64,000 nt of DNA from Planctomycetota bacterium (GTDB lineage: Bacteria; Planctomycetota; UBA1135; UBA2386): NCBI GenBank assembly GCA_020849665.1, contig JADLFX010000070.1, positions 38,521 through 102,520 on the forward strand, in the 5' to 3' direction. The notes beneath the pieces were generated by a model. It saw only the letters and a list, made by a program, of their open reading frames with translations, was not told the origin of the DNA and searched no databases. The position numbers and the translations under genes were made by a program. Below are positions 32,605 through 42,378 of the stretch, piece after piece. Every line of letters starts with the position of its first letter. The first letter of the stretch is position 1.

Positions 32605-33534
32605 TCAGCCGCGGAAGAGCATGTTCTTGGCCACCAGGAAGATCATGGCCGGGTACTCGTCGAGGCGACGCCGCAGGTAGGCGATGGCCATCGACCAGCC
32701 CAGGGCGAAGGGCGTGTACAGGCGGGCGCGGACCCCGCGCTGGCCCAGCTCGCCCAGGAAGCGCTCGCGCGGCACGCCATAGAGCATCTGCACCTCGAAG
32801 CGCTCCGGGCCCGCCTTCGCCGCCGGCGCCACCTCCTCCACGAAGCGCCGCACGTAGCGTTCGTCGTGGCTGGCGAACTCCACGTAGTGGCCGCGGGCCA
32901 GCAGCAGGCCGGCGAAGTGCAGCATGCGGCGCTTCATCTCCTCCTTGTCGGTGAGCGCCACGGCGGCGGGCTCCTTGTAGATGCCGATCACCAGCCGCAC
33001 GCGGATCCCCGCCGGCAGGCGCGCGAGGTCCTGCTCGCTGCGGTGCAACCGGGTCTGGATCACCGCGCCCACGTGCGAGTGGCCGTCGCGATGCAGGTCG
33101 CTCAGCAGGTCGAGCGTGTACTCGGTCCAGTGCCGGCTCTCCATGTCGAGCGTGAGCCCGACGCCGCGCTCCTTCGCACGCTCCGCGATCCGGTACACCG
33201 CCTCGCGCGACCCGGCGGCCAGCCCGCCGCGCTCCATCGGATCCGTCGTGTAGCTGGACGGCTTGAGCGAGAGCGTGGGCCGGACGCTGGCGTCGGCGAA
33301 GCGCGGGTCCGCGGCCACGGCGTCGACCATGCGCAGGTAGGTCTGCACGTTCTGCTCGACCTGCTCCGCCGTCGTGATGCCCTCGGCCAGGAGGTCGAGC
33401 GTGGCCAGGAGACGGCGCCCGATCCACAGCTGCGCGCATGCGTCGAGGGCCTTCTCGAGCGAATCGCCGGCCACGTACGGCCGTGCGAAGATGCGGACCA
33501 GCGGCGCGGGGATGATCCGGATCAGCGGATGCAC
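32605..33534 (-). CDS. Proline dehydrogenase
   Basis: An FAD TIM-barrel enzyme oxidising proline to pyrroline-5-carboxylate, first step of proline breakdown. The 309-aa protein is the monofunctional size. Diagnostic segments are present: TLDMESRHWTEYTLDLL (the flavin/substrate loop), RVRLVIGIYKEP, VEFASHDERYV and FEVQMLYGVPRE. The C-terminal YLRRRLDE segment is the usual substrate-gating helix. The start is a GTG at 33534; no ATG fits and the upstream extension is Ala/Arg-rich. The partner pyrroline-5-carboxylate dehydrogenase is not in this window. Confidence 0.93.
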   Translation of the reverse strand: MHPLIRIIPAPLVRIFARPYVAGDSLEKALDACAQLWIGRRLLATLDLLAEGITTAEQVEQNVQTYLRMVDAVAADPRFADASVRPTLSLKPSSYTTDPMERGGLAAGSREAVYRIAERAKERGVGLTLDMESRHWTEYTLDLLSDLHRDGHSHVGAVIQTRLHRSEQDLARLPAGIRVRLVIGIYKEPAAVALTDKEEMKRRMLHFAGLLLARGHYVEFASHDERYVRRFVEEVAPAAKAGPERFEVQMLYGVPRERFLGELGQRGVRARLYTPFALGWSMAIAYLRRRLDEYPAMIFLVAKNMLFRG

Positions 33535-33640
33535 GGGGCGGAGGGAATACGGCAGCCCGCCGCGAATTGCAAAAGCGCCGGCGTCAGCGGCTGCGCGCGC
33601 GGGCCTCGGCACTCGCGCCGCCGCGGCGTACTCTGCGGCG

Positions 33641-35341
33641 ATGCCGATCCGAGCGTTCCCGTGCGGCCTGGTCCTGCTGGCCGCGAGCGCCGCCGCGCAG
33701 CCCGCGGTGAGTGCCGGCGCCGAGACCCAGCGCATCCGCGCCGGCAGCGTCACGCCGGCGAGCGGCGGCGGCTGGAACGTCGCGCTCACCATGGACGACG
33801 ACAACGGCAACGCCGCGCTGCCGTCCTCGTACCGGCGCTGGTGGCACGTGCAGATCGGCAACCTCGCGGCGGGCGGCGAGCGGCTCGTGGTGCAGGTGAC
33901 CAACGCCGGCTACAGCGACGTGATCCTGCCGGTGTGGAGCCTGAGCGGCGACGGCGGAGCCAGCTTCGGGGCCTGGAGCCGCGTACCCGCCGGCGCCACG
34001 CCGGTGGTGAACGGCACCACGCACTCGTTCACTCTGCAGACTCCGCCGGGCACGACGGCGCTGCGGCTCGCCAAGTACTTCCCGTACGGCGTGGCCGACC
34101 GCGACCGCTTCCTGGCGCGCGTCGCGACCCACCCGAAGGTGCGCCGCGTGACCAGCCTGGGCACGACGCGCCAGGGCCGCGCCGTGCGGCTCCTCGAACT
34201 CAGCGACCCGGCCGTGCCGGACGGCGGCAAGCGGCGTGTGTGGATCCACGCCGGCATCCATCCGGCCGAGACCACCGGCTACTTCACGGTCGAGGGGCTG
34301 GTCGAGTACCTGCTCTCGGGCGAACCGGCGGCCGAGGTGCTCCTGGCCGGGGCGATCGTGCAGGTCGTACCCATGGCCAACCCCGACGGCGTGGCGCTGG
34401 GCAACTACCGCACCAACGCGAACAGCGTGAACCTCGAGGACGAGTGGGCGGCGCCGTACGCGTCGAGCGAGCCGGAGATCGTGGCGCTGCGCACCGCGAT
34501 CGAGCAGGCGCTCGGCACGCCCGCGGCCAAGGCGCCGCAGCCGATCGCCGTGCTGCTCAACCTGCACAGCTCCCACAACGTCGCCTACCCGTTCCACTTC
34601 CAGCACAGCGCCAACGCCGCATTCGACCTGCAGAGCAACCGCAGCGGCGTGATCCCGCCGGTGAACGTCCTGGAGGGCCAGTGGATCGCGGCGCTGCGGG
34701 CCCGCTCCGCGTTCGTGGCCCGGGGCGCCACGCAGTCGAGCACCTGCGGCGCGCCGGCGCGGCCCTTCGTCGAGTGCATGGCGCACGACCGCTGGAGCAT
34801 CGACCCGGCCTGGACCGCCCCGCCCAATCCCGCGGCCCGCCTCATGGCGATCACCCTGGAGGGCACCTACGGGCGCGGCCCCGACGGCGTGAACTGGAAC
34901 ACTCCTGCCGACTACCAGCGGCTCGGGCGCGAACTCGCGCTCGCACTCGGCGACTACCTCGCGCTCCTGCCCGGGGCGACGCTGCGCGCGTACGGGACCA
35001 GCTGCGGCGGCATGCAGATGACCGGCTCGGTGAGCAAGGTGGCGGGCGCGCTGCGCCTCGACCTCGCCGTGCGCCAGGCCCCGGTCACGCCGCTCGCCGC
35101 GCTGGTGATCGGCGCGCAGGGTGCCGCGCTGCCGCTGCCGCCGTCCGCGTGCCTGCTGCTCACCGAGCCGTGGATCGTCCTGCCGCTCGGCCTGGACGCG
35201 CGGGGCGCCGCCGACGTGGCCGTGCCCCTGCCGCCGCTCCCGGCGCTGCTCGCGCATCTCCAGGCGCTCGCGGCTCTCGACCAGGGAGGCGTACCGGCAT
35301 GGCGCACGAGCGCCGGCCTGCGCCTCGACGCCGCGCGCTGA
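33641..35341 (+). CDS. Exported zinc carboxypeptidase (M14)
   Basis: A 566-aa secreted metallopeptidase. The signal peptide (residues 1-20) is followed by a beta-type domain resembling the N-terminal domain of cytosolic carboxypeptidase-like proteins. The M14 catalytic domain starts near residue 145. The zinc site is HPAE (His207, Glu210) and LNLHSSH (His about 309); the segment GNYRTNANSVNLE carries the Arg/Asn substrate pair. The C-terminal 130 residues form an extra beta-rich part. The ATG at 33641 opens the signal peptide. Divergent from proline dehydrogenase by 106 bases. Confidence 0.88.
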   Translation: MPIRAFPCGLVLLAASAAAQPAVSAGAETQRIRAGSVTPASGGGWNVALTMDDDNGNAALPSSYRRWWHVQIGNLAAGGERLVVQVTNAGYSDVILPVWSLSGDGGASFGAWSRVPAGATPVVNGTTHSFTLQTPPGTTALRLAKYFPYGVADRDRFLARVATHPKVRRVTSLGTTRQGRAVRLLELSDPAVPDGGKRRVWIHAGIHPAETTGYFTVEGLVEYLLSGEPAAEVLLAGAIVQVVPMANPDGVALGNYRTNANSVNLEDEWAAPYASSEPEIVALRTAIEQALGTPAAKAPQPIAVLLNLHSSHNVAYPFHFQHSANAAFDLQSNRSGVIPPVNVLEGQWIAALRARSAFVARGATQSSTCGAPARPFVECMAHDRWSIDPAWTAPPNPAARLMAITLEGTYGRGPDGVNWNTPADYQRLGRELALALGDYLALLPGATLRAYGTSCGGMQMTGSVSKVAGALRLDLAVRQAPVTPLAALVIGAQGAALPLPPSACLLLTEPWIVLPLGLDARGAADVAVPLPPLPALLAHLQALAALDQGGVPAWRTSAGLRLDAAR

Positions 35342-35482
35342 CCCGCGCCCGGGCGGAAGCGGCCGGCCCGCGCGCGGAGTCCGGCGCCCGGCGCGGGCGG
35401 GCGGCTTGCGCCATTGGCGCGGCGGCGGGATCGTGGCGTCTCCAGCCGAGCGGAGTCCCGCTGCGGCGCCACCGGAGGCCCC

Positions 35483-36781
35483 ATGCACCGCATCCTCGCC
35501 GCGGTCCTGCTGGCCGGCAGCCTCGCCGCCCAGGATCTCTTCGTCGACGCCACCACCGGCAACGACACCAACCCGGGCACCGCTGCCCAGCCGGTCAAGT
35601 CGATCACCAAGGCCGTGGCGCTCGCCGGTCCCGGCAGCACGATCCACGTGCTCTCCGGCGTCTACGGACCGGCGACCACCGGCGAGGTGTTGCCGATCCG
35701 GATCGGCATCACCGGCAACGTGCAGAACCTCACGCTGCGCGGGATCGGCTCGGTGGTGCTCGACATGAACCGACAGGGCGGCACGGCGATCAAAGTGGGC
35801 GTGAACGCCGCCGGCGGCCGGATCACCAACTTCACGTTCCGCAACATGGATCCGAACGACTGGTGGTCCAAGGTGATCGAGGCCGGCTCGTACCAGGGCC
35901 CGGGCTCGGCGTCGCCGTTCGAGGTGGATCGCTGCGTGTTCGACGGCATCAACCGCGGGGTGGTGATCTGGCAGAACACGCCCCCGGTGACCGGATGGCG
36001 CGTCCACGACAACCTGTTCCTGAACACCACCAACGACGCGATCAACGACTTCTACGACCTCTCGAGCAACGAGATCTATAACAACACCATCGTCGGCGGG
36101 CTGCACCTGGGCATGACCACCGACGGCTCGACGACGCAGGTGCACAACAACCTGATCGTCGGCAAGCGCGTCGGCATCAGCACGGGCACGCTGCAGGTGC
36201 CGGGCAACTTCCGCGGCAACGACCTGTGGAACAACTCCATCGCGTGGCAGGGCACGGTCGGCAGCGCGCCGCCGGGCAACTACGCCGTGGATCCGCTCTT
36301 CGTCGACGCCACCAACGCCAACTACCGGCTCAAGCCCGCGAGCCCGCTGATCGATGCGGGCGATCCGGCGGTGTGGGCGCGCGCCGACCTGGACGGCGTG
36401 AGCGGCGCGGTCGACTCGGACGGCAACGGCTCGGTCCTGCCCGACGTCGGCGCGTACGAGTCGACGCCGGTCGCGTTCACCGCGACCTGGACCGGACCGC
36501 AACCCGGCCTGCTCACCCTGCAGGCCACGGGCCCGGCCAACCGACTGGGCGTGATGCTGCTCGCCCTGGGCGACGGCAGGATCCAGATCCCGGGCGCCAG
36601 CCCGATCCTCCTGGATCCGAACACGATCCTGCCCTTCGTGCCGTTCGGCGCCTTCCCGCTCAACTTCAGCTTCCCGTTCGCCGGGCTGCAGAAGGGCGAG
36701 AAGCTGGTGCTCCAGGCGTTCGCGTTGGACCCGGGCTCGGGCGCGTTCCAGCCCGGACGCCAGCAGTGGCTCCAGTGGTGA
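35483..36781 (+). CDS. Exported parallel beta-helix protein
   Basis: A 432-aa secreted protein. A DUF1565-like opening (DLFVDATTGNDTNPGTAAQP) follows the signal peptide (ends LAAQ), then a right-handed parallel beta-helix with coils seen as NLTLRGIGSVVLD, WRVHDNLFLNTTNDAIND, NEIYNNTIVGGLHLG and VHNNLIVGKRVGIS. The last 100 residues are a beta-rich tail. Relatives bind or degrade polysaccharides, but no lyase residues can be assigned. GGAGG lies a few bases before the ATG at 35483. It is similar in layout to the larger beta-helix protein at 14.7 kb. Confidence 0.88.
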   Translation: MHRILAAVLLAGSLAAQDLFVDATTGNDTNPGTAAQPVKSITKAVALAGPGSTIHVLSGVYGPATTGEVLPIRIGITGNVQNLTLRGIGSVVLDMNRQGGTAIKVGVNAAGGRITNFTFRNMDPNDWWSKVIEAGSYQGPGSASPFEVDRCVFDGINRGVVIWQNTPPVTGWRVHDNLFLNTTNDAINDFYDLSSNEIYNNTIVGGLHLGMTTDGSTTQVHNNLIVGKRVGISTGTLQVPGNFRGNDLWNNSIAWQGTVGSAPPGNYAVDPLFVDATNANYRLKPASPLIDAGDPAVWARADLDGVSGAVDSDGNGSVLPDVGAYESTPVAFTATWTGPQPGLLTLQATGPANRLGVMLLALGDGRIQIPGASPILLDPNTILPFVPFGAFPLNFSFPFAGLQKGEKLVLQAFALDPGSGAFQPGRQQWLQW

Positions 36782-36857
36782 GCTGACGCGGCCGCCGCGC
36801 CGGTCAAGGCCGGGGCGGGCACCAGCCGATGCCATGGGGGCTCCCCGCGAGCCACCC

Positions 36858-37916
36858 ATGCGCATCACCTATCTGCTCGAGGACGCCACCGGACTCTGGG
36901 GTGGCGTGAAGTCGGTCCTGGAGGACGCCAACGCCCTCGCCACGCGCGGCCACCGGGTCTGCGTCGTGGCCAGATCGGGCCCGCCCGCGTGGCTCGACCT
37001 GCGCTGCGAGTTCGTGCAGGTGCCCGGGTTCACGGCGCAGCACGTCCCGGACTCGGACCTCGTGGTCGGCACGTACTTCACCACCGTGCCGCACGCGGTG
37101 CTGTGCGGGAAGGGCGTCCCGGTGCACTACTGCCAGGGCTACGAGGGCGACAACCCGGAGACCGCGCCCGTGCGCGCCCAGATCGAGGCCGTGTACCGGA
37201 TCCCCGACACGCGCAAGCTCACGATCGCGCGCCATCTGGCGCAGTCGCTCGGCCAGCGCTTCGCCACGCCGTGGACCTTCGTGCCGTACAGCATCGACGA
37301 CGCGGTCATGACGCCCGGACCGCAACGCGAACCCGGCGCGATCGTGCGGGTCGGACTGGTGGGTCCCTACCAGGTGGCGTGGAAGGACCTGCCCACTGGC
37401 TTCGCGGCCTGCGAGCTCGCGGCACGCGCCGGCCTGCGCCTGCAGCTGGTGCGCGCCACCAACACCGAGCCGCATCCCGAGGAGCTGAAGGTCTCGTTCC
37501 CCACCGAGTGGCACCAGCGCGTGCCGCCGGCGCGCATGGGCGAGCTCTACCGCACCCTCGACGTGTTCCTGGGCACGTCGCGCGGCGCCGAGGAGGGCTT
37601 CTTCCTGCCTGCGGTCGAGGCGATGGCGTGCGGCGTGCCGTGCGTGCTCACCGACATCCCGTGCTTCCGCGAGCACGGCCGCGACGGCTACGCGCTCTTC
37701 GTCCCGCCGCGCGATCCGATGGCCATGGCCGAGGCCCTGGTGGTCGCCGCGCGCCATCCGCAGGTGCGCAGGCAGCTGCGCCGCGAGGCCCTGGCCGCTG
37801 CGGCCCAGTACACCCGCGCACGCCACCTCGACGCGCTGGAGCGGACCTTCCAGGCGCTCCTGCCGCGCCCGGTGCACGAGACGTGCGCGGCACTGCCCGC
37901 GCCGGCGGCGCGGTGA
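36858..37916 (+). CDS. GT4-type glycosyltransferase
   Basis: A 352-aa GT-B glycosyltransferase transferring a sugar from a nucleotide donor. The N-terminal half has the opening MRITYLLEDATGLWGGVKSV. The C-terminal half has VRVGLVGPYQVAWKDLPTGF and the donor-binding segment SRGAEEGFFLPAVEAMACG (the E-x7-E-type motif). No membrane segment is present. The ATG at 36858 is preferred because the preceding eight residues are irregular. It overlaps the next gene by four bases (GTGA), so both are translated together. Acceptor unknown; a surface glycan is likely given its neighbours. Confidence 0.85.
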   Translation: MRITYLLEDATGLWGGVKSVLEDANALATRGHRVCVVARSGPPAWLDLRCEFVQVPGFTAQHVPDSDLVVGTYFTTVPHAVLCGKGVPVHYCQGYEGDNPETAPVRAQIEAVYRIPDTRKLTIARHLAQSLGQRFATPWTFVPYSIDDAVMTPGPQREPGAIVRVGLVGPYQVAWKDLPTGFAACELAARAGLRLQLVRATNTEPHPEELKVSFPTEWHQRVPPARMGELYRTLDVFLGTSRGAEEGFFLPAVEAMACGVPCVLTDIPCFREHGRDGYALFVPPRDPMAMAEALVVAARHPQVRRQLRREALAAAAQYTRARHLDALERTFQALLPRPVHETCAALPAPAAR

Positions 37917-39322
37917 AGATCCTCTGCAACCTGCCGCTCGAGAGCTTCGAGCCGCGCGCCGCGTACGCGCCGCACGAGCTCCTGACCTACGGCCCCGCCG
38001 ACCGGATGTGGGTCGACGGCACGTGGTTCCCGTTCGACCTCGCGTTCGACCCGAGCCAGGGCTCCATCGAGCAGCTGCTGGCGCGCGTGCCCGGCGCGCC
38101 CCCGGACCTGCTGCTCCTCTACTGGCCGGACCAGGAGCCGCTGCCCGAGGGGCTGGAGCGCTGCCCGATCCCCGTGGTCGGCGTGGTCTCCGACTTCAAC
38201 CTCACGCTGCCCGCCCTGGTCGGCCTCTGGCCCTTCTTCGACCACCTCCTGGTGGACCGCAGCGGGGTGGATCTCTTCCGCCGCCTCGGGTTCGCCGCGG
38301 TGCAGCCGTTCGTGCAGTTCAGCCACAAGACGGCATGGCACAGGCCCTGGCCGGGCGTGCCCCGCGATCTCGACGTGGCGTTCGCCGGGAACCTGAACCC
38401 GGTCGTGCAACGCGAACGCGCACCCTGGCTCGCGCGCCTCGCGGCGCTGGCCGAGCGCGGCGTGCGGGTGGCCGTGCAGAGCGGCATCCGCGGGGCGGCT
38501 TACGGCCGCTTCCTCAGCCGCGCGCGGATCGGCTTCAACCGATCGATCCGCGGGGAGATGAACCTGCGGGCGTTCGAGGTCCCGGCGTGCGGCGCGCTCC
38601 TGCTCATGGAGCGTGACAACCTCGAGGTGCGCGAGTTCTTCGTGCCCGGCGAGGAGTGCGTCCTCTACGGCGACGACGACCTGGAGGAGGTGATCGGCCA
38701 TCTGCTCGCCGACGAGCCGCGCCGCGCGCGGATCGCGGCCGCCGGCCACCGGCGCGTGCAGGAGCACCGCATGAGCCGCCGCCTCGCGGCGCTGCTGGAC
38801 CTGGTGCGCGGCCCGCGCTCCGACCGACCGCCGTGCGACCCCGCCGCGGCGGCGCTCGGGCGCGCGGTCGCGATGCTCGGCACATGGGCGGGGGGCGAGG
38901 CGGTGATCGCGGCGGCGCACGCGGCCCTGCGCCACGCCCCGCACGACCCGCGCGCCGGCAACGCGTTCGCCCTGGCCCTGCTGCGCGCCGACGCTGCGCG
39001 CCACGCCACGGCGGCGTTCGCGCACCTGCGCGACGCGCTGCGCCGGGCTCCGACCCACCTCCCCTCGGCCCTGAACCTCGCGTGGCTGCTGCAGCGCGGC
39101 GGCGATCCGTGCGGGGCCGCGCGCCTGCGCGCCGCCAGCCTGGGCCTGGCCGCCGCCCGCCCCGGGTGGGCGGACGTGGACGGGCCGCTGCTGCCGTTCG
39201 GGTTCACGACGGAGTCGATCGCCCGCGCCCATGCACTGCGCGACGCGGTCCTGGCCGGCGATCCCCGGCTCCTGCTCGTCGCGCTCGGAGCCGAACCGGA
39301 CCTCGTGCCGGCGCGCGGCTGA
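37913..39322 (+). CDS. CgeB-like glycosyltransferase with C-terminal TPR-like repeats
   Basis: A 469-aa protein. The first 300 residues form a GT-B-like domain similar to spore maturation protein CgeB: SDFNLTLPALVGLWPFFDHLLV, then RDLDVAFAGNLNPV and RGEMNLRAFEVPACGALLLME, with the terminal GEECVLYGDDDLEEVI block. Residues 320-430 are helical TPR-type repeats (AALRHAPHDPRAGNAFALALL). The start is a GTG overlapping the stop of the first glycosyltransferase. Likely role: transfers a sugar to a surface polymer or protein with repeats organising partners. Unusual in having TPRs fused. Confidence 0.8.
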   Translation: MKILCNLPLESFEPRAAYAPHELLTYGPADRMWVDGTWFPFDLAFDPSQGSIEQLLARVPGAPPDLLLLYWPDQEPLPEGLERCPIPVVGVVSDFNLTLPALVGLWPFFDHLLVDRSGVDLFRRLGFAAVQPFVQFSHKTAWHRPWPGVPRDLDVAFAGNLNPVVQRERAPWLARLAALAERGVRVAVQSGIRGAAYGRFLSRARIGFNRSIRGEMNLRAFEVPACGALLLMERDNLEVREFFVPGEECVLYGDDDLEEVIGHLLADEPRRARIAAAGHRRVQEHRMSRRLAALLDLVRGPRSDRPPCDPAAAALGRAVAMLGTWAGGEAVIAAAHAALRHAPHDPRAGNAFALALLRADAARHATAAFAHLRDALRRAPTHLPSALNLAWLLQRGGDPCGAARLRAASLGLAAARPGWADVDGPLLPFGFTTESIARAHALRDAVLAGDPRLLLVALGAEPDLVPARG

Positions 39323-39364
39323 GCGGTCACGCCCCGCGCGGCACCCGCGCTACGATCGCCCCCG

Positions 39365-40399
39365 ATGGCCGACCCGCAGGCGGAGACCTTCGTCGATCGC
39401 TGCATCCTGCTCCTGCTCGGCCGCGATCCGGATCCCGTCACGCGGGCAGGGGCAGTGGCGGCGTACGGCGCGGGCGGCGAGGCCGCCGTGGTGCGTCACC
39501 TCGCGGCCCGCGACGAGTTCGTGGTGCGGGCGCGGCGCGAGGCGATGCAGCCCAGGGCCGACGCCTGGCCGCCGGGGCACTTCCACTCGCCGCTCCCCGA
39601 TCCGGCGCTGGTGCAGGCCGAATACGAGCGCCGGGTGGTGCGCGCGCGGCGCACGCTGCCGGGCATCGACCTGCGCGAGGACGACCAGCGCCGGCTGGTG
39701 GCGGCGCTCGCGCCGTTCCTGGCCGACATGCCCTGGCGCGACGATCCGGTGGCTGGCCTGCGCTACTACGCACGCAACCCGTACTTCCCTGGCGGTGACG
39801 CTCTGCTGCTGCACGGCCTCCTGCGCCTGCAGCCGCCGCGCCGGGTGGTCGAGGTGGGCTCGGGGTTCTCCTCCGCCGCCATGCTGGACACCGACCAGCT
39901 CTTCCTCGGCGGGCGCACTCGCTTCGACTTCGTCGAGCCCCATCCCGACCGCCTGCTGGCGCTCGTCGGCACGCCCGACCCGGAACGCATCCACATCCAC
40001 CGCCGGCCCGTGCAGGACGTGCCGATCGAGCTGTTCACCACGCTCGAGGCCGGCGACATCCTCTTCGTCGACTCCTCGCACGTGGCGAAGTTCGGCAGCG
40101 ACCTGCTGCATCTGCTCGGCGAAGTCGTCCCGCGCCTGGCCGCCGGCGTGCGCGTGCACTTCCACGACGTGTTCTGGCCCTTCGAGTACCCGAAGGCCTG
40201 GTACGGGCTGGGCCGCGCATGGAACGAGGTCTACGCCCTGCATCACTTCCTGCTCTGCAACGACTCGTTCCGCATCGTGTGCTTCGCCGACTGGCTGCGC
40301 GAACACGAACGGCCGCTCCTGGATCGCCACCTGCCGCTGCTCCCCCACTACGACGCCGGGAGCCTGTGGCTGGTGCGCCATCGTGGCGCGGGCGCCTGA
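39365..40399 (+). CDS. Class I SAM-dependent methyltransferase with DUF4214-like N-terminus
   Basis: A 344-aa protein. Residues 9-45 look like a DUF4214 (FVDRCILLLLGRDPDPVTR), a helical module often found with surface glycosylation proteins. A Rossmann methyltransferase (Methyltransf_24 type) follows, with VVEVGSGFSSAAML (about 161-174) and the acidic DILFVDSSH segment. No DNA- or RNA-binding module is present. It starts 42 bases after the glycosyltransferase pair and reads the same way, so it probably methylates a sugar or the same acceptor. The last 60 residues contain Trp/Tyr-rich segments. Confidence 0.8.
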   Translation: MADPQAETFVDRCILLLLGRDPDPVTRAGAVAAYGAGGEAAVVRHLAARDEFVVRARREAMQPRADAWPPGHFHSPLPDPALVQAEYERRVVRARRTLPGIDLREDDQRRLVAALAPFLADMPWRDDPVAGLRYYARNPYFPGGDALLLHGLLRLQPPRRVVEVGSGFSSAAMLDTDQLFLGGRTRFDFVEPHPDRLLALVGTPDPERIHIHRRPVQDVPIELFTTLEAGDILFVDSSHVAKFGSDLLHLLGEVVPRLAAGVRVHFHDVFWPFEYPKAWYGLGRAWNEVYALHHFLLCNDSFRIVCFADWLREHERPLLDRHLPLLPHYDAGSLWLVRHRGAGA

Positions 40400-40409
40400 G
40401 CGCGGGAAC

Positions 40410-41525
40410 TCAGCCCGTGGACACCGCGATGTCGCCGGCGTCGCCGAGCTGCGGTGGCAGCTCCTCGCCCACGCGCTCGAAGCGCGCGACAGCGTCGGCC
40501 TCGTCCACCGCCTGCCACAGTTCCTCGGCCAGACGCAGGTGCATGGCCTCGCGCGGATCGCGCAGGACCCGTTCCAGCAGGCTGAGATCCTCCGCCTCCG
40601 GCAGGCGCGTCTGCAGCAGGGGATGCTGCATGGAGAGCGCCGCGTACTCGGACTCGGGCAGGGGCCGGTAGCGACAGAAGAAGCCCAGGTGCCAGGGCAG
40701 GAAGCGCATCGTGCGCTCCTTGCCCTTGGCGTCCTCGCGGAAGTGCTCCTTGAGGAAGCGGGTGAAGCGCAGGTAGATCGCCACGCGCTCCACGGCGCCC
40801 GGCGCGAGGTCCTGGTTGGTGGCGATCTCCTGGAAGATCCACGGCTTGATCAGGGCGCCGCGCCCCACCATCAGGGCCGCCACACCGCTCTCGGCCATGC
40901 GCCGGCGCCCCTCGTAGTGCGTGAGGATGTCGCCATTGCCGATCACCGGAATGGTCCGCTCGCGGGCGATCGCGCCGATCAGCTGCCAGTCGGCGGCCTT
41001 GGTGTAGCGCTGTTCGCGCGTGCGGCCGTGCACGGTGAGCGCCGCCGCACCGGACTCCTCGACCAGGCGCGCCACCTGCGCGGCGTTGACCTCGTCCTCG
41101 CTCCAGCCGGTGCGGATCTTCACGGTGACCGGCACCGGCAGCTCCTTCACCATGTGCGCGACGAGGCGCGCGAGCTGGTTGGGCTTGGTCAGGAGGGTGG
41201 CCCCCATCCCGCGGCGCGTCGTGTCATGGATCGGGCAGCCGCAGTTCACGTCGACGAACGCCGCCCCGCGCGCCACCGCCTCGCGCGCCGCCTGCACCGA
41301 CTCCTCGGGATCACGCGCGGCGAGCTGGACGCCGAAGCACGCTTCGCTCGGATGCCGGCGCAGCAGCGCCAGCTCGCTCTTGCTGCGCCGCACCACCTGC
41401 CGGGCATAGGCCATCTCGGACATGGTGATCCGCGCGCCGAACTCGACGCAGAGCCGGCGGAACGGCAGGTTGCCGCCCTTGGTGAGCGGTGCGAGCAGCG
41501 TGTGGCCGCGGAAGTCGATCGTCAT
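40410..41525 (-). CDS. tRNA-dihydrouridine synthase
   Basis: An FMN enzyme reducing uridines in tRNA D-loops with NADPH. It has 371 aa. The barrel contains the diagnostic block VDVNCGCPIHDTTRRGMGA (92-110), then VTVKIRTGW, LTVHGRTREQRY and IPVIGNGDI. The C-terminal helical domain (about 260-371) is longer than in DusB. The block with CGCP and DTTRRGMGA resembles the eukaryotic Dus3/DusB branch. The start ATG at 41525 is clear. Convergent with the methyltransferase gene. Confidence 0.9.
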   Translation of the reverse strand: MTIDFRGHTLLAPLTKGGNLPFRRLCVEFGARITMSEMAYARQVVRRSKSELALLRRHPSEACFGVQLAARDPEESVQAAREAVARGAAFVDVNCGCPIHDTTRRGMGATLLTKPNQLARLVAHMVKELPVPVTVKIRTGWSEDEVNAAQVARLVEESGAAALTVHGRTREQRYTKAADWQLIGAIARERTIPVIGNGDILTHYEGRRRMAESGVAALMVGRGALIKPWIFQEIATNQDLAPGAVERVAIYLRFTRFLKEHFREDAKGKERTMRFLPWHLGFFCRYRPLPESEYAALSMQHPLLQTRLPEAEDLSLLERVLRDPREAMHLRLAEELWQAVDEADAVARFERVGEELPPQLGDAGDIAVSTG

Positions 41526-41780
41526 GGGTGGCGGATGGCGGGAAGCGTCGCGTGGCGCGAGCGTTCTGTGGAGCGTCGTGAGCGGATCCCGGCGACCCGA
41601 CCTGGGTCGCCCATCGCGACCCGGACCGGAGGGCCCGCCTGTGGGTCGGGCCTTGGCTGCGGCCGAGCACGGACCGCGATGGAGGAGGCGCCGCCGGATC
41701 CCGCAGGCTACCCGGGAGGGGCGGATCTCGGAGGCGGCGCGTCGGGGCGCGAGGTCCGCACGGACCCCCGCGAGCCCGAC

Positions 41781-42227
41781 TCAGGTCGCCTGCCGGGCCG
41801 CAGGCGGGAACGCGGCGGCCGCCCGTTCGGCCTCGGCGCGCAGCGACGCGAGCGCTGGCGGCGCGAGCTCGCCCGCGAACTCCACCACCCTCTCGGTGTG
41901 CCCATCGCGGGCGCGGACCCGCAGCCGCAAGCCGCCTTCGGCCTCGCGGACGACCTCGGCCCAGACCCACGGATCCGCCGGGTCGAGGGCCGCGCGCGCC
42001 CGTCTGCCCCCGGCAAGGTCGAGCAGCTCGTCGCGGAAGTGCAGCAGGTCCGGCGCGCGCAGGAAGCACTCGGCCTGGAAGCGCCGTTCCGCACTCGCGA
42101 CGTCGAGCTCCGCGAGCAGCCAGTCGTCGTCGAAGGTCCACCGGCTGCCCGGCCAGGCCCGCGTGAGCAGCGTGACCTGTACCCGATCGGCTCCGGTCGC
42201 GAACGTGAGGGTCGGCTGCAACTCCAT
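41781..42227 (-). CDS. Small protein, WapI-like (uncertain)
   Basis: A 148-aa protein with strand-rich segments (RVQVTLLTRAWP, WLLAELDVASAERRF, RVVEFAGELAPPALASL) and no signal peptide or membrane helix. The spacing recalls the WapI/YxiJ-type immunity or unknown small domains that have a FDDDWLLVE start. No toxin gene is adjacent, so an immunity role is not supported. Between it and the Dus gene lie 255 bases without a gene. Divergent from the low-complexity protein gene at 42.4 kb. Confidence 0.55.
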   Translation of the reverse strand: MELQPTLTFATGADRVQVTLLTRAWPGSRWTFDDDWLLAELDVASAERRFQAECFLRAPDLLHFRDELLDLAGGRRARAALDPADPWVWAEVVREAEGGLRLRVRARDGHTERVVEFAGELAPPALASLRAEAERAAAAFPPAARQAT

Positions 42228-42378
42228 GGTCGATCAAGAGTAGCAGCGCGGTCCCGCCCCGCCAGGGACCCGGGACAAGGACGGTGCAAGCGATTGCGGC
42301 GCTGTTGCAGCCCTGGAGGGAGTGGCCGAGGCCTCGCCGCCGTATCCAGGCTCACCCCAATCGACAAGAGAGAGTGAC

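Noticed and set aside
41781..42227. Immunity protein of a toxin system.
   Set aside because: Only weak WapI-like pattern and no toxin gene nearby.
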